64,000 nt of DNA from Channallabes apus (lineage: Eukaryota > Chordata > Actinopteri > Siluriformes > Clariidae). The position numbers were made by a program, and so were the translations under genes. The notes below the pieces were generated by a model that did no database searches, was not told the origin of the DNA, and saw only the letters and a program-made list of their open reading frames with translations. Below, piece by piece: positions 36,827 through 48,899 of the stretch (positions are counted from its first letter, which is position 1; the number at the start of each line of letters is the position of its first letter). The stretch is from positions 7,401,347 to 7,465,346 of the forward strand of contig CM060107.1 in assembly GCA_030522415.1 (NCBI GenBank), in the 5' to 3' direction.

Positions 36827-37789
36827 CAGTGGTTCCCAAACTTTCAAGCCCGCGACCCCTAATTGAAGATCAACAAGATCTCGCGACCCCCACTATCAAA
36901 AACAAGCAATAAACATAAGCTGTTCACAGTATTTTGACTACATTTACTATACATCTAAATAACTTTGGCTTTACTTTTCAATGGGAATGGTGTACTTATT
37001 TTTGGCACCACAAAAGCTTCATTCGTGGCCTGATGGTGGATACAGCTACCAGCTGCCATCTACCACATCATGACGTGAGCTGTATTTATTTTTTATATAT
37101 GTAACAGCGGAAAAATACTGCTCACACAAATATGTAGATCCACATTGAAGCAGTACATCCACTGCTGCACGGGACAACTCGTGTATTCGGTTGCTACGGC
37201 AACTTAGTGAATACTGATACTGCACTTTATGAATTCTTCCTCATATTTCCGACGTTTCCTACTTTGGTCTGACGGGGTCTTGCTCTTTTGCTTGGTCGAT
37301 GTACATGGTTCCGATGACTCAGACAAACAATTTCCTTAACATTTTTAGATTTGCGAATAACAAATTTATCCATCTCGTCAGTTGCTGTTTTCACGTGCAG
37401 TTGTGCGCTGTAGCAATAACCGGTGAGTCAGGTCGCTGCACAATGATGTCATATCTATGAGTCGCAATTTTTTTAACACTCAATTTTTAACAACTCAACC
37501 ACAGGGCATACCGGGCCGACGCACAACTCCAAGTTGCATGCTCTGAACGCGCACGCAACCCGCGCCCCCCTCCGCATGCTCTGAATGCGCACGCAACCCC
37601 CCTCCCTCCCCGGCCGTTGCTCTGAACTGAATGCCCGGCCGATTTTTGGTCCCAGTCCAGACCTGCTTGTAATACTGAAAAGTGTATATTATAATCACAA
37701 AAAAATATCTTTTTTAATCCCTCTCGCGACCCCTTGAAATTATTCTGCAACCCCCAGAGGGGTCGCGACCCCAAGTTTGGGAACCACTG
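36827..37789. mobile_element. hAT-type transposon, 963 bp
   Basis: Terminal inverted repeats CAGTGGTTCCCAAACTT (left) and its near-perfect complement on the right, with TCGCGACCCC in both sub-terminal regions. A perfect 8-bp duplication CTCTAGAT flanks it (36819-36826 and 37790-37797). A 34-bp direct repeat containing GCATGCTCTGAA occurs at about 37536 and 37574. Only the start of a transposase remains (minus strand). Confidence 0.95.
37227..37373 (-). pseudogene. hAT transposase N-terminal remnant
   Basis: A 48-codon frame starts MDKFVIRKSK and is Lys/Arg rich, like the N terminus of vertebrate hAT transposases that begin Met-Asp-Lys-Phe/Tyr. It ends at a stop with no zinc-finger or catalytic part. 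The small size makes this tentative. Confidence 0.4.
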
Positions 37790-37797
37790 CTCTAGAT

Positions 37798-39020
37798 CAT
37801 ATTTTCAAGGCTAACGGCTAGGTAGTAGATTAAAAAATATTTTCGTACGAAACAATATTCTAATGATAACAAGTATCAGGTACAACAGGTAGCATTAAGA
37901 AAGGAAAGAAAAAAAAACATTCCTCTCAAACTATTAGAAGTAAAGTGTTTTTTTTTCCACCTTTGGTTTATTCTTAGTTTGTTCTCAGATTTGTGCTTTT
38001 CTGAATGTCTGTGGAATGGAGTGTATGTGTGTATGAGGAAAGTGTAGGCGGAGGCGTGTTGAGGTATCCGAGGAATCCACCTTCACACATCCGTGAGGGA
38101 GATGGAGCGAGGGAGGGATGGAGGGATGTACCCTTGTGGGAGGGAAAAACCTTGTGTGTTTGCAGGCCTGAATATAGTTTAGGACACAAAGTAGGTTTGA
38201 ATTTTGTTCTGTTCCACCAGGGTGCACAAGTGATTTCTATTTCATATTGCATTGATGAAATCTAATGAATGGGGCATTCATTACACAATGCTTTAAAATT
38301 CTGAAAATCAGAGATCAGTGCTTTAATCGATGGTTTTGAGTTATAACTCCCTGTGAAATCAAATAATTCCTATGAAATGTATCTTTAAAAAAGTATTTAA
38401 AACAATACAGAGTTCAGTAAAGTTATTAAAATTATTAAAATTATTAACGGAATGGGGTAATGAATTAGAGAAATTTTATGTCCATTATATTCCAATATTT
38501 ATACATAGAATATTCAAGATTCGATTCGGGTCTTCAGATTTGGGTTATAATTGAAGTATTAAAAACACATTTCTTGCTTATTTATTTATTTATTGAAACT
38601 AAATATTCTGATCATTAAAACCATCTGCACTGTAAAAACATTATCATGTTTAAATTAAAAGCAGAATGTCCACTATAAGGTAAATACTGCTCAAAACACC
38701 CTTAATTTCTTCTTAGATTTTCTTGTATTGTTAATGTAGTCTTGAGGTATAGTTTTTGTTTTTCATTTTTGCCAGGTTTTTGTCTCTCATTTTAAGCCCA
38801 GTCATGAGCATGAGCAGTACATGAGCAGTTTCAGAGGAATGTTTTTGCTTGTTAAGACACAGTGACATCAATCATAAAAACATCCAAATTAAGGCATGGA
38901 CCAGTGAGAAGCAGATGATGACAGATGATCAGGCTGGTGATTAGCATACTGCTGATGCTGAATGCTGGGTGGTTGGAACAGACGAGAGGGGAAATTTCGT
39001 CACTGCTGAGGTTGTTACAT
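37798..39020. other. No gene seen
   Basis: Unassigned DNA. Two overlapping frames around 37974-38265 lack recognisable domains. Confidence 0.45.
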
Positions 39021-39224
39021 AAAGAACGTCTCGGGTTACATTGCTGTAACCCTGTTCCCTGAAAAAGCAGGAACGAGATGCTGCGTGAAAACGCTATGGG
39101 AACATCTTTCTGTGTTGCCGGTTGTGAAGCATGTGTGTAATCAAACATGCCAAATTTTGGCATATATAACCTCGGTCAGGTGACGTCATCTGATGAAGCG
39201 CACCTGCAGGTTATACACCATGTT

Positions 39225-40066
39225 CCAAATTATTATGCTAATTGGTTGTAAGTGTTATAAACATTAAATGTTTAGTTTATAAATTAAACTCATGAATGGT
39301 GTTGTGTCTCAGGGCTCTTTGGATCACTGAAATGAATCTCAGACACGTGTGATAATTAGTTTGCCAGATAAGCCCAATTAAACGAAAAGTACTGAAGAAG
39401 GTTGTTCCACATTATTAAGCAGGCCACAGGTTTCAAGCGATATGGGAAAGAAAAAGGATCTCTCTGCTGCCAAAAAGCGTCAAATATTGCAATGCCTTGG
39501 ACAAGGTGTAAAAGCATTAGATATTTCATGAAAACTTAATTTGATCATCGTACTGTGAAGGCATTTGTGGCTGATTCACCACAGACAGGTTAATGCAGAT
39601 AAAGGCAGAATGAAGAAGGTTTCTGCAAGACAAATTCTTTGGATTAAGAGAGCAGCTGCTGAAATGCCATTACAAAGCTGCAAACAGGTATTTGAAGCTG
39701 CTGGTGCCTCTGGAGTCCCGCGAACCTCAAGGTGTAGGATCATTTAAAGGCTTGCAGTTGTGCATAAACCTACTATTCGGCCACCCCTATTCAATCCTCC
39801 CAAGCAGAAACGGTTGCAGTGGGTCCAGGCATACATGAAGACAAGTTTTTAAACAGTCTTGTTTACTGATGAGTTTCGTGCAACCCTGGATGGTGCAGAT
39901 GAATGGAGTAGTGGATGGTTGGTGGATGGCCACCATGTCCCAACAAGGCTGCAACGTAAGGACTAACCATAACCCTAACCCTGCTTTGGGCCGGAATCAT
40001 GGGGAGAGAGCTGGTAGGCCGCTTTAGGGTCGCTGAAGGTGTGAAAATGACATCTGCAAAGTATAA
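39225..40066 (+). pseudogene. Tc1/mariner-like transposase relic nested in the DIRS-like element
   Basis: An ATG at 39442 starts GKKKDLSAAKKRQILQCL (DNA-binding helix), followed after a stop by HRTVKAFVADSP and, in another frame, by SARQILWIKRAAAEMPLQ, GVPRTSRCRI, LFTDEFRATLDG (catalytic Asp region), GWLVDGHHVPTRL and WAGIMGREL. The sequence ends near 40066 before the last catalytic part. Several stops and frameshifts. A CCATAACCCTAACCCTG stretch near 39966-39982 replaces part of the expected coding sequence. Confidence 0.75.
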
Positions 40067-40097
40067 AAAGTAAAAATTGAATTTTTTTTTAGATGGG

Positions 40098-40930
40098 GGG
40101 TATCAGTGAGGAATGCATTATCCTTATCCTTGATGGCTGTGAGGTTCAGGCAGTCCTCAGATCTTTGGCTGATTAGCTTGGTAAGTCTGCAAGACCACCA
40201 TGGTGTGCAGAGAAGCACCAGCCTGACCTGTTGCCTGAAGTGCTTTTCCCAACAAGGCAGATGAAAGTCTACATAGGTTGGAGGGAAGTGTTGGCTTTTT
40301 TTGGGGGGGGGGGGGGGAAGATGATGTCCCAGGAGAGAGATAGGCTGCAAGCGTCTCTTCTCTGATGAATCATTGTATAACCCAGAGCTTCAGCATCAAC
40401 GATACTCGAATAAATCGAAGTCGATGGCATGAAAACACAAGAGAGTGTCATTGATGCTCCGCCCCCCGGCTACTCGACAGAAGTCTGTCGTTTAATTTAG
40501 AGCGTTTGGGAAAACTTGCTCCTGCACTTTTCTTACTTCAAGCAGCTCTTCAAACTCTCATCAATAGAGGAGGGTTCTGAGGGAACTACTTCCATTTATG
40601 CAGAAGCAAGGGAGGAGATCTCTCCTGTGCAATCACGAGTAGCGCTGAGGCGGCTCGCGAGGCAGACGGAGAAACTTCCCGATCGGGAGAAAGCGCGAGA
40701 GATAGGAGGGGAGATTCCGTCTCGTGTGCCTCTTACAGAACGCACGTGAACTCCCGGAATGTGTCGCGGCTCGTGAGGCACCTTTATCAGGAGGGGTCAC
40801 AGTGCCCACACTCTCCTTGAGCCCAAGGAGAGCGTGATCTTCACCCAATCACAGGAAACAAAAAGTATGGAGATCGCCATCCGATAGGATTATATCATAC
40901 GGAGGAACACATCTTGATTGAAACTCAGCC
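40098..40930 (-). pseudogene. DIRS-like ORF1 relic (second copy)
   Basis: On the minus strand, 40260-40130 reads QAGASLHTMVVLQTYQANQP, matching the helix region that precedes the conserved core of fish DIRS ORF1. 40930-40540 holds a Ser/Pro/Arg-rich N-terminal part (SPPLLSLALSPDREVS). Stops and a poly-G run at 40302-40317 break it. The conserved C-terminal core seen at 1169-1468 is missing here. Confidence 0.55.
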
Positions 40931-41200
40931 ATCTTATCGGTGAGTCAAACACTCTTTGTTCTTTGTTTTGCTTGCACACACGCACGCGAATCACAATTCA
41001 TGCTGAAGACAAAAAGATCAGAGGAATGTTTCCGATTCACTCCTATTTATAACCTGCAGGTGCACTTCATCAGATGACATCACCTGACTGAGATTATACA
41101 GTATATGCCAAACTTTGGCGTGTTTGATACCCACATGCTTCACAACCGGCGACACAGAAAAATGTTCCCATAGCATTTTCATGCAGCATGGAGTGTAGGT

Positions 41201-42395
41201 TTTGAAAGGGAACCAATTTTTATCTTGTTAAATCTTTAGGCAGTTTGCAGGCTGTCACAGTAAAACATTTGTTCCCATTTTTTCAGGTTAACAAAAAATA
41301 AATAAATGAAGAAATGGAGGGCTCTCCCAGGCTCAAGACTTCTGCACAGAGTTGTATGTAATATTATTTAAAAACAATAATAAATAAATAAATAAATAAA
41401 TAAATAAATACTGTAGGAGAATGCTTTTTTAAAAAAAATACATGTTTAGGTTAAACTAATTCAATAGAATTAAGAGCATTCAACATATACTTTAATTTAA
41501 TTTATATAACTTAATCTTAATGCATAAAAGCTACACTACATCAGAAAACAACAAAACAAAGTACTAAAAATCTAAATTTATGATTTTTATCCAAATCATA
41601 ATATGATTCTTTAAAGGAAAGGGAAATAAAAAGTATAAAAACACCACATCTCCCTAACCTCCCTAGTAAGTAAAATGTATTTAAAATCAAAGTGATTTAT
41701 GAGGATTGAGCATTTATGAGGATTGTGTGTGTGCAGTACAAGCCTGTTACCACAGCAACCATAATGCACTATCACACCATCTACTCGTGGACTTTTTGAG
41801 CTGCTGTTAATTACAATAATAAAATTAATTAACTAACACCTTCTGACCAATTCCAAGCTCACATTTAATAACCAGAGCTGCTGAATTTCAGAATACAACA
41901 CTCAAGCCCCTGTTCAGTTAATTGAACTGAACAAAGGGATAGAGGCATACGGTTTGAAGACGTGAGATGTGAGCAGCGCAGAGGCGATGTAATCTATTTT
42001 CATTTACTTGAGCTCTGGAGACATTTGTACGTCTGTCGCTGGGTCGTTATGGCTGTTCAGTCCCCCTGGAGTTCACTTACAATGTACTGTATGCACAGGA
42101 AAAATGGAGAACCTTACGATATATTCTGGCTTCCACACAAATGCATTAATTTTAACCATTTCTCAAAGAAATGCACTAATAAGACCAGAAGCCATTGAGT
42201 GTAGCACTGCTGGTAATTCGGTCTCCCTTGGGCTATAACACACACTCTGATGATATAGACAGAAACAGTCTGTTCCTCTATACGAAGAAGACCTTTTTTC
42301 TGTTGATGAAAATGGGGGGAAATAAAAGTGTGTACTAGTCTCAACTTCTCCACTGTGGTACAGGATGTGCTGGAGGTCAACAGGACCAGATGAAG
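41201..42395. other. No gene seen; (AAAT)n at 41367-41411
   Basis: Unassigned AT-rich DNA with one microsatellite. Confidence 0.45.
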
Positions 42396-43145
42396 AAAGG
42401 TGATTTATGTAATTCAAATTCAAATTCAAATTTAATTTGTCACATACACAGTCATACACAGTATAATATGCAGTGAAATGCTTACACGACCGCCAGTGAC
42501 AAAGAGAAACAGTCCATTACTGGGGTGACTGAGGTCCTTCACGATCTTCCTGGCCTTAGTCCAGCACCGCTTGCTGTAGATCGAGTGCAGGTCAGGGAGC
42601 TCAGTGAGAGCTCCTCTGTAGAGCTCGTCTGTCCTGCATGGTGCTGTTCCCGAACCAGGTCGTGATGTTTCCCGTCAGGATGCTCTCTATGGTGCAGGAG
42701 TAGAAGTTCCTGAGCACCTTGGAGGGCAGTCTAAAGTCTCTCAAGCGTCTGAGGTGGTACAGACGCTGCCGGGCTTTTTTCACCATGGTGTTGATGTGAC
42801 AGGACCATGACAGGTCCTGAGGGATGTGAACACCGAGGTATCTGAAGCTGTCCACTCTCTCCACTGGGCTCCTGTTGATGACGGTGATCTGGTAGTTCCT
42901 CTCCTGCTTTGTACAAAAGTCCACTATCAGCTCCTTTGTCTTACTGACGTTCAGGAGGAGATTGTTCCTCTGGCACCAGTTCTCCAGATTTCCAATCTCC
43001 TCTAGGTAGTCCGACTCATCATTGTTGGTGATCAGTCCGACCACGACGGTGTCGTCAGCAAACTTGATGATGGAGGTGGAGTTGGTAGTGGCCACGCAGT
43101 CGTGGGTGTACAAAGAGTACAGCAGGGGGCTCAGAACACAATATA
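42396..43145 (-). pseudogene. Rex1/CR1-like LINE, 5'-truncated copy
   Basis: The 3' end is the AATTCAAATTCAAATTCAAA repeat at 42412-42432 with CATTTCACTGCATATTATAC (reversed) next to it, identical in type to the end of the copy at 47111-49290. On the minus strand 43140-42601 reads through the RT motif [14 protein letters not shown] and [16 protein letters not shown] to [12 protein letters not shown]. Two internal deletions against the other copy: the 3' UTR between CGCCAGTGAC and the coding end, and a segment near 42620. Truncated at 43140, where a TATA-rich repeat starts. Confidence 0.85.
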
Positions 43146-44408
43146 TATACTGTATACACACACTCACCCAAAGGATAAAAATGATATATATATGGTATAC
43201 CTGGGCACAGCTCAAATTAAATCTGAAAGATATCCATACTTGAACATGGAAGGAGACATGTTGATATAGTGTGAAGGTTGACTTTCTTGTACCCTTCTTC
43301 TGTGTTCATAGCAAACTCTCAAACCAAATTGGTAGATACTGCCACCTGCTATATTGGAGAGCATAAATACACATGTGTACAGTACTTGGTTACAGAACAA
43401 TATAAGAAGTGTGAATGCTGGTCAGCCATATCTGGGCATGTCCAACATGGCTCAAATTACAAGGGATTAAAGGGTAACTCCATTTTATATTCTTTTTCTT
43501 TATATTATTATTATTTTTTTTTATTATTATTATTTTTTTTACCCTCAGTATCACTTTTTAAATAATTTTCTCACCTATTTTATACATTTATTAGTTTTTT
43601 GTTGCATTCATTGTGGACAGTTAAGGAGGAATTTTATTTTACAGGGGAAACATGCTTTATTTACTCTTTATATGGCAATAAACATGGTGGCAATTCCCAC
43701 CTGGTTCGAACCCTGTCTGTGAACTGTCACCTGTGAATAAGAAACCAGCCTTTCAAGTGGACTTGAGCAGGGTACACTGATCAATGCCCGGGCGTGCCAC
43801 AGAGAGCTCACACTACTTTACAGGCTTGTCTTTGTTTTGTTTAAGTTTCTCCTCCTGTCCTGTCACATCTATTTACATGTTGTTTTTCCAAGAGATTGGT
43901 GAAAGACTGGATCACATTGGGACATCATTTCTGAACAAGACAGCTGTACCTACTGGAAAACCTCAGAGGAGCAGACACAGACGCTTCAAGATAAAGACAC
44001 ACATACTACAAAGAAAATCAGTGTTAGAATTTAAATGTCCTCCTAAAATACCATCTGTCTTTACATTTCTTCTTTTTTTGCTCTAACAGATGACAGCTCA
44101 TCTGATCATCTCTCTCCTCACATCTCCTTACTGCCAAAGTGCTACATATAAGGAATAAAGTGTCTTGTCAGAGAAAAACTGAAACGTTTCAACCAACATG
44201 CCACCCATTTCTAAATTACCGAAGGCTTTAGTTGCATAATCATCACACACTCTAAAGGTAGGTCTTTTCTTAGAGTGTGTATGATATCACATTTCAGACA
44301 CACCTGTCAGTGTGATGTGTTGCCTTAAAAGAAATAAACAAAAAAAATCTACTGCCTACGCTCCTCTTTTAACAGAAAGATAAAATAATGAGATTCAGAG
44401 ATAGAGAA

Positions 44409-44410
<2 letters not shown>
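43146..44410. other. No gene seen
   Basis: Starts with a TATATA-rich stretch; (ATT)n/T-rich at 43500-43545. A 100-codon frame at 43784-44086 has no recognisable domain and was not called. Confidence 0.45.

Positions 44411-44441
<31 letters not shown>
44411..44441. repeat. (GA)n microsatellite
   Basis: About 15 GA units within a purine-rich stretch extending to 44530. Confidence 0.95.
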
Positions 44442-44445
<4 letters not shown>

Positions 44446-44932
44446 AAACAAGAGATGGAGAGTAAGACATATGAAGAGCAGAAAAGAAAAAGAAACCTGA
44501 GACGGACAGAGAAGGAGAGATGAGGGGAATCGGGTTCTCCCTCCTACCTACCTCCTACACTCAGAGTGATTTTGGAAGGACCTGTAGGAGGAGAAAGAGG
44601 AGGATGGAGATTTTCATCACCACTCTCTGGCATCTCATAACCCTTGTGAAGGAAAAAATAAATAATAAATAAATAAAATAAAATAAATAAATAAATAAAT
44701 AAATAGCCCAACTTAACAGATTTGGAGCTGGCTCACTCCCACACAGCACGGCTTGGAGGAGACGGAAAATATTCTCCTTCGTACAGAGTAAATAAATAAC
44801 ACAGTGCATTATCTGATACTTTATACAGCAAGCAGGAAAAGTGGAGTAAATGAACGCTATATACTTCTAGTTGCAATATTGTCAGAGCCAATATTATGGA
44901 AAATTAATCAACCACCTTCTGACAATCAGGAA
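44442..44932. other. (AAAT)n and a short dispersed repeat
   Basis: (AAAT)n at 44658-44706. 44872-44931 (GTCAGAGCCAATATTATGG and onward) is repeated almost exactly at 49747-49810, a dispersed MITE-like fragment of unknown family. Confidence 0.55.
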
Positions 44933-47110
44933 TGCAACCACGGGGGGCGCAATTCAGTGTCTTGTGCCAGTCCCAAGTCTGGATAAATGCAGAAGGTTGT
45001 GTCAGGAAGGGCATCAGATGTAAAACATTTGCCAAATCAATGATGCGAATCACTAAGGGGACTTACATACCGGATCAGTCGTGGCACGGGTTAACAATGA
45101 CCATCACCGGTGTATATGTGTTATTTATTTATTTTATTTGACTTTATTTTAAATTAAGTAACTGATTGTTTTAAAGTATGTGTATATTTGACATATTTCA
45201 GGGTTTTGTACTGGAATATCCTGCCTTGTCAAATTTGAATAAAAACCTTCTCTAACCTGATGACCTATTATCACCTAGAGTAAGGGAACAGAGGTGATGA
45301 AAATGTTATGAGCAGGTTAGGTCTTCAGGACAGGAATGTAGAAGGACAGATGGTGGTGGACTTTGCAAAGAGGATGGAAATGGCAGTAGTAAATACTTTC
45401 TTCCAGAAGAGGCAGGGACAAAGGATGACATAAGAGTTGAGGCAGAAGCACTCAGGTGGACTTCATCTTGTGTCAAAATTATAATCTAAAAGAGATCAGT
45501 GACTGCAAAGTGTTGGTAGGGGAGAGTGTAGCCAGACAACACAGAATGGTGGTGTGTAAAATAATCCTGAGGACGCTGAAGAGGACAAAGGCAGAGCAGA
45601 GGACAAAGTGGTGGAAGCTGAGAAAGAAATAATGTTGTGTAGTCTTTAGGGAGGAATTGAGACAGGCTATGGGTGGTCAGGAGGTGCTTTCAGTTGACTA
45701 CTCAACTACAGCCAATGTGATCAGGGAGTCAGGTAGGAGGGTACTTGGTGTATCATCAGGTAAGAGTAGAGTGGACAAGGAGACTTGGTGGTGGAATGAG
45801 GAAGTCCAGGACAGGGAAAGATGCTAGGTAAGACGAAGTGGGGCACTGGGTATACAGGAGTACAAAGAGATGCAGTATAAGGTGAAGGTAGAGGTGACAA
45901 AGGCCAAACAAAGAGCATACAGTATGAGGACTTGTATACTAGGCTGGACAGTAAGAAGGGAGAGGTGGATCTGTATAGGTTGTTGAGGCAGAGAGATAGA
46001 GATGGGAAGGATGTGTAGCAGGTTAACATTGATTAATAATCGAGATTTAAATGTACTGACAGATGCCAGGTGGCTGATGACAAGATGGAAGGAGTTGATG
46101 AATGAGGAAAACAAAAGAGAACAAAAAGTAGAAGAGGTGACTATTGTGGAGGAGGATGTAGCAAATATTAGTAAAAGTGAGGTAAGTAGGGCGGAGGATG
46201 AAGAGTGGCTCTTGGTCCTGATGACATACCTGTGGCGGTATGGAAGTGCTTAGGAGAGGTGGCAGTAGAGTTTCTGACTAGTTTGTTTAACAAGATCTTG
46301 GAGAGTGAGAGGATTCCAGAGGAATGGAGGAACATTTGGAGGAACATTTGGAGAGGTGGAGGTCTGCTCTGGAAAGCAGAGGAATAAAGGTTAGCCACAG
46401 CAAGATGGAATACATGTGTGTGAATGTGAGGGGCCCAAGAGGAACAGTGAGGCTACAGGAAGCAGAGGTAAAGAAGGTGCAGGACTTTAAGTACTTAGGA
46501 TCAATGGTCCAGAGCAACGGAGAGTTTGGAAAGGAGGTGAAGAGGCAGATAAAGAGGCATAAAAGTGTCAGGTGTGTTGTGCGATAAGAGTATCAGTGAG
46601 AATGAAAGGAAAGGTGTACAGGACAGTGGTGACACCAGTAATGCTCTACGGCTTAGAAACAGTGGCACTGAAGAAAAGACAGGAGGCAGAACTAGAGGTA
46701 GCAGAGCTGAAGAGGGCCAGGGGTAGCTCAGTGGTTAAGGCATTGGACTACAGTTCGGAAGATCCCAGGTTCAAACCTGGCCACTGTTGGGCCCTTGAGC
46801 AAGGCTCTTAACCCTCAACTGCTCAGATGTGTAATGACATAAAAATGTAAGTCGCTCTGGATAAGATCGTCTGCCAAATGCCTAAATGTGAAGATGTTGA
46901 GGTTCTCTTTGGGAGTGACAAGGATGGATAAGATCCAGAATGAGTTCATCAGAGGGACAACCCATGTTAGATGTTTTGGAGATAAAGTCAGAGAGGCCAG
47001 ATTGAGGTAGTTTGGACATGTTCAGAGTAGAGATTGTGAATATATCGGTAGAAGGATGCTGAGGTCGGAACTGCCAGACAGGAGGTCTAAAAGAAGACCA
47101 TAGAAGAGAT
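44933..47110 (+). pseudogene. RTE-like LINE, degenerate, RT core deleted
   Basis: Begins with the 5' sequence GCAATTCAGTGTCTTGTGCC and runs to the C-terminal tail. Recognisable segments: endonuclease-RT linker at about 45300-46200 (for example AFAKRMEMAVVN-type and WKELMNEENKREQKVEEVTI at 46088), DDIPVAVWKCLGEVAVEFL at 46217, then a jump near 46330-46350 to LESRGIKVSHSKMEYMCVN at 46373; the catalytic Asp-Asp part is missing. The tail VTPVMLYGLETVALKKRQE is at 46630. A 150-bp non-matching piece interrupts at 45130-45280, and a SINE interrupts the tail at 46714-46888. Many stops and frameshifts. Confidence 0.75.
46714..46888 (+). mobile_element. Family-A tRNA-derived SINE nested in the RTE-like copy
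   Basis: The head has GGTAGCTCAGTGGTTAAGG (A box) and GGTTCAAACCTGG (B-box-like); the tail ends CTGCCAAATGCCTAAATG. A perfect 6-bp duplication TGAAGA flanks it (46708-46713 and 46889-46894), and the RTE reading continues on both sides. Confidence 0.92.
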
Positions 47111-47465
47111 TTAGAAAAATCTATCAGAACGTTTCCCAACCAGAAGCCATGGGTGGATAAAACCATCCGCGACACTCTGAGATCTCGCACCGCCGCCTAC
47201 AACACGGGACTTGCGTCGGGGGACATGGAACCATACAAGGCTGCGTCATACAACATCCGGAAGGCGGTGAAAGAGGCGAAGCAGCGCTACGGGAGAAAAC
47301 TAAAGTCACAGCTTCAACAGAGTGACTCTAGGAGCCTGTGGCAGGGACTGAGAACAATAACGGATTATAAAGTACCAACATCTGGTATGACGATCGCGGA
47401 CGCGACTCTGGCAGACGAGCTCAACACCTTCTATGCTCGCTTCGAGGCTGCAGCTAAAGACGCTA

Positions 47466-47526
47466 GCGATGCTAATGCTAACGGTGCTAATGCTAACGGC
47501 GCTAATGCTAGCGGCGCTAACGGCTG
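47466..47526 (+). repeat. In-frame GCTAATGCTAACGG repeat in the LINE ORF
   Basis: Three to four copies of an approximately 15-18 bp unit encode an Ala/Asn/Gly run in the linker before the RT domain. Confidence 0.8.
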
Positions 47527-47801
47527 CACGCGCTCATCATCTCCGAGCACGACGTGAGGAGAGCCTTCAAGAGAGTGAACACCAGGAAAGCAGCAGGACC
47601 AGACGGCATCTCAGGTCATATCCTCAGAGCCTGCGCAGACCAGCTAGCACCTGTGTTCACTGAGATATTCAACATCTCCTTATCTCAGTCGGTGATCCCC
47701 ACGTGCTTCAAAGAGTCCATCATTGTTCCTGTCCCGAAGAAACCACATCCTGCTTCCCTCAATGACTATCGCCCTGTAGCCCTCACCTCAGTAGTGATGA
47801 A

Positions 47802-48899
47802 GTGCTTTCTTCACTACCCGACACACTGGACCCACTACAGTTTGCATACCGTCAGAACCGCTCCACAGACGATGCAATCTCTCATCTCCTCCACACATCA
47901 CTCACTCACCTGGACACTAGGAAAGGGAATTATGTTAAAATGCTCTTCATCGACTACAGCTCTGCTTTTAATACCATAATTCCCTCCACACTCACCACCA
48001 AGCTGGAGCACCTGGGACTCAGCTCATCTATATGTCAGTGGATCTCCAATTTTCTGACTGGCAGACCACAGGCAGTAAGGATGGGCGGACATGTCTCAGC
48101 TACACTCACTCTCAGCACTGGAGCCCCCCAGGGTTGTGTTCTGAGCCCCCTGCTGTACTCTTTGTACACCCACGACTGCGTGGCCACTACCAACTCCACC
48201 TCCATCATCAAGTTTGCTGACGACACCGTCGTGGTCGGATTGATCACCAACAATGATGAGTCGGACTACCTAGAGGAGATTGGAAATCTGGAGAACTGGT
48301 GCCAGAGGAACAATCTCCTCCTGAACGTCAGTAAGACAATGGAGCTGATAGTGAACTTTAGTACAAAGCAGGAGAGGAACTACCAGACCCCCGTCATCAA
48401 CAGGAACCCAGTGGAGAGAGTGAACAGCTTTAGATACCTCGGTGTTCACATCACGCAGGACCTGTCATGGTCCTGTCACATCAACACCGTGGTGAAAAAA
48501 GCCCGGCAGCGTCTCTACCACCTCAGACGCTTGAGAGACTTTAGACTGCCCTGCAAGGTGCTCAGGAACTTCTACTCCTGCACCATAGAGAGCATTCTGA
48601 TGGGAAACATCACGACCTGGTTCGGGAACAGCACCATGCAGGACAGACAGAGGGTGGTGCGATCAGCCGAGCGCATCATCCGCACTGAGCTCCCTGACCT
48701 GCACTCGATCTACAGCAAGCGGTGCTGGACTAAGGCCAGGAAGATCATGAAGGACCTCAGTCACCCCAGTAATGGACTGTTCTCTTTGTTGCGGTCTGGG
48801 AAGCGATTCCGCTCCCTAAAGGCCAACACAGAGAGGCTGAGGAGGAGCTTCTTCCCGCAGGCGATAAGGTCTCTCAATCACACCTCCACACAGGACTAA
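47802..48899 (+). CDS. LINE reverse transcriptase C-terminal two thirds (Rex1/CR1-like), 365 codons open
   Basis: This encodes most of the reverse transcriptase of a non-LTR retrotransposon, which would copy the element RNA at a nicked target. Motif A is at residues 49-57 (FIDYSSAFN, catalytic Asp 51), motif B at 107-111 (GAPQG), the catalytic FADD box at 138-141, and the thumb region [13 protein letters not shown] at 212-224. It ends NHTSTQD at a stop. The listed ATG is not the native start: the N-terminal RT fingers (KAAGPDGISG) lie upstream in another frame, shifted near 47800. The endonuclease domain is absent. Such an open frame with few disruptions suggests a comparatively young copy, but it is not autonomous. 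Confidence 0.85.
   Translation: MLSSLPDTLDPLQFAYRQNRSTDDAISHLLHTSLTHLDTRKGNYVKMLFIDYSSAFNTIIPSTLTTKLEHLGLSSSICQWISNFLTGRPQAVRMGGHVSATLTLSTGAPQGCVLSPLLYSLYTHDCVATTNSTSIIKFADDTVVVGLITNNDESDYLEEIGNLENWCQRNNLLLNVSKTMELIVNFSTKQERNYQTPVINRNPVERVNSFRYLGVHITQDLSWSCHINTVVKKARQRLYHLRRLRDFRLPCKVLRNFYSCTIESILMGNITTWFGNSTMQDRQRVVRSAERIIRTELPDLHSIYSKRCWTKARKIMKDLSHPSNGLFSLLRSGKRFRSLKANTERLRRSFFPQAIRSLNHTSTQD

Larger units (their letters stand above)
39021..41200 (-). mobile_element. DIRS-like element with inverted ends
   Basis: The left end (39021-39230) contains GTTCCCTGAAAAAGCAGG, AACGCTATGGGAACATC and TGATGAAGCGCACCTGCAGG. The right end (41044-41197) is its reverse complement with about 90% identity by eye over some 150 bp (for example CTGCAGGTGCACTTCATCAG and GTTCCCATAGCATTTTCATG). 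Inverted ends of this sequence are known for fish DIRS-type retroelements. The interior holds minus-strand ORF1 relics and a nested Tc1-like element. No reverse transcriptase or recombinase is left. Confidence 0.7.
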
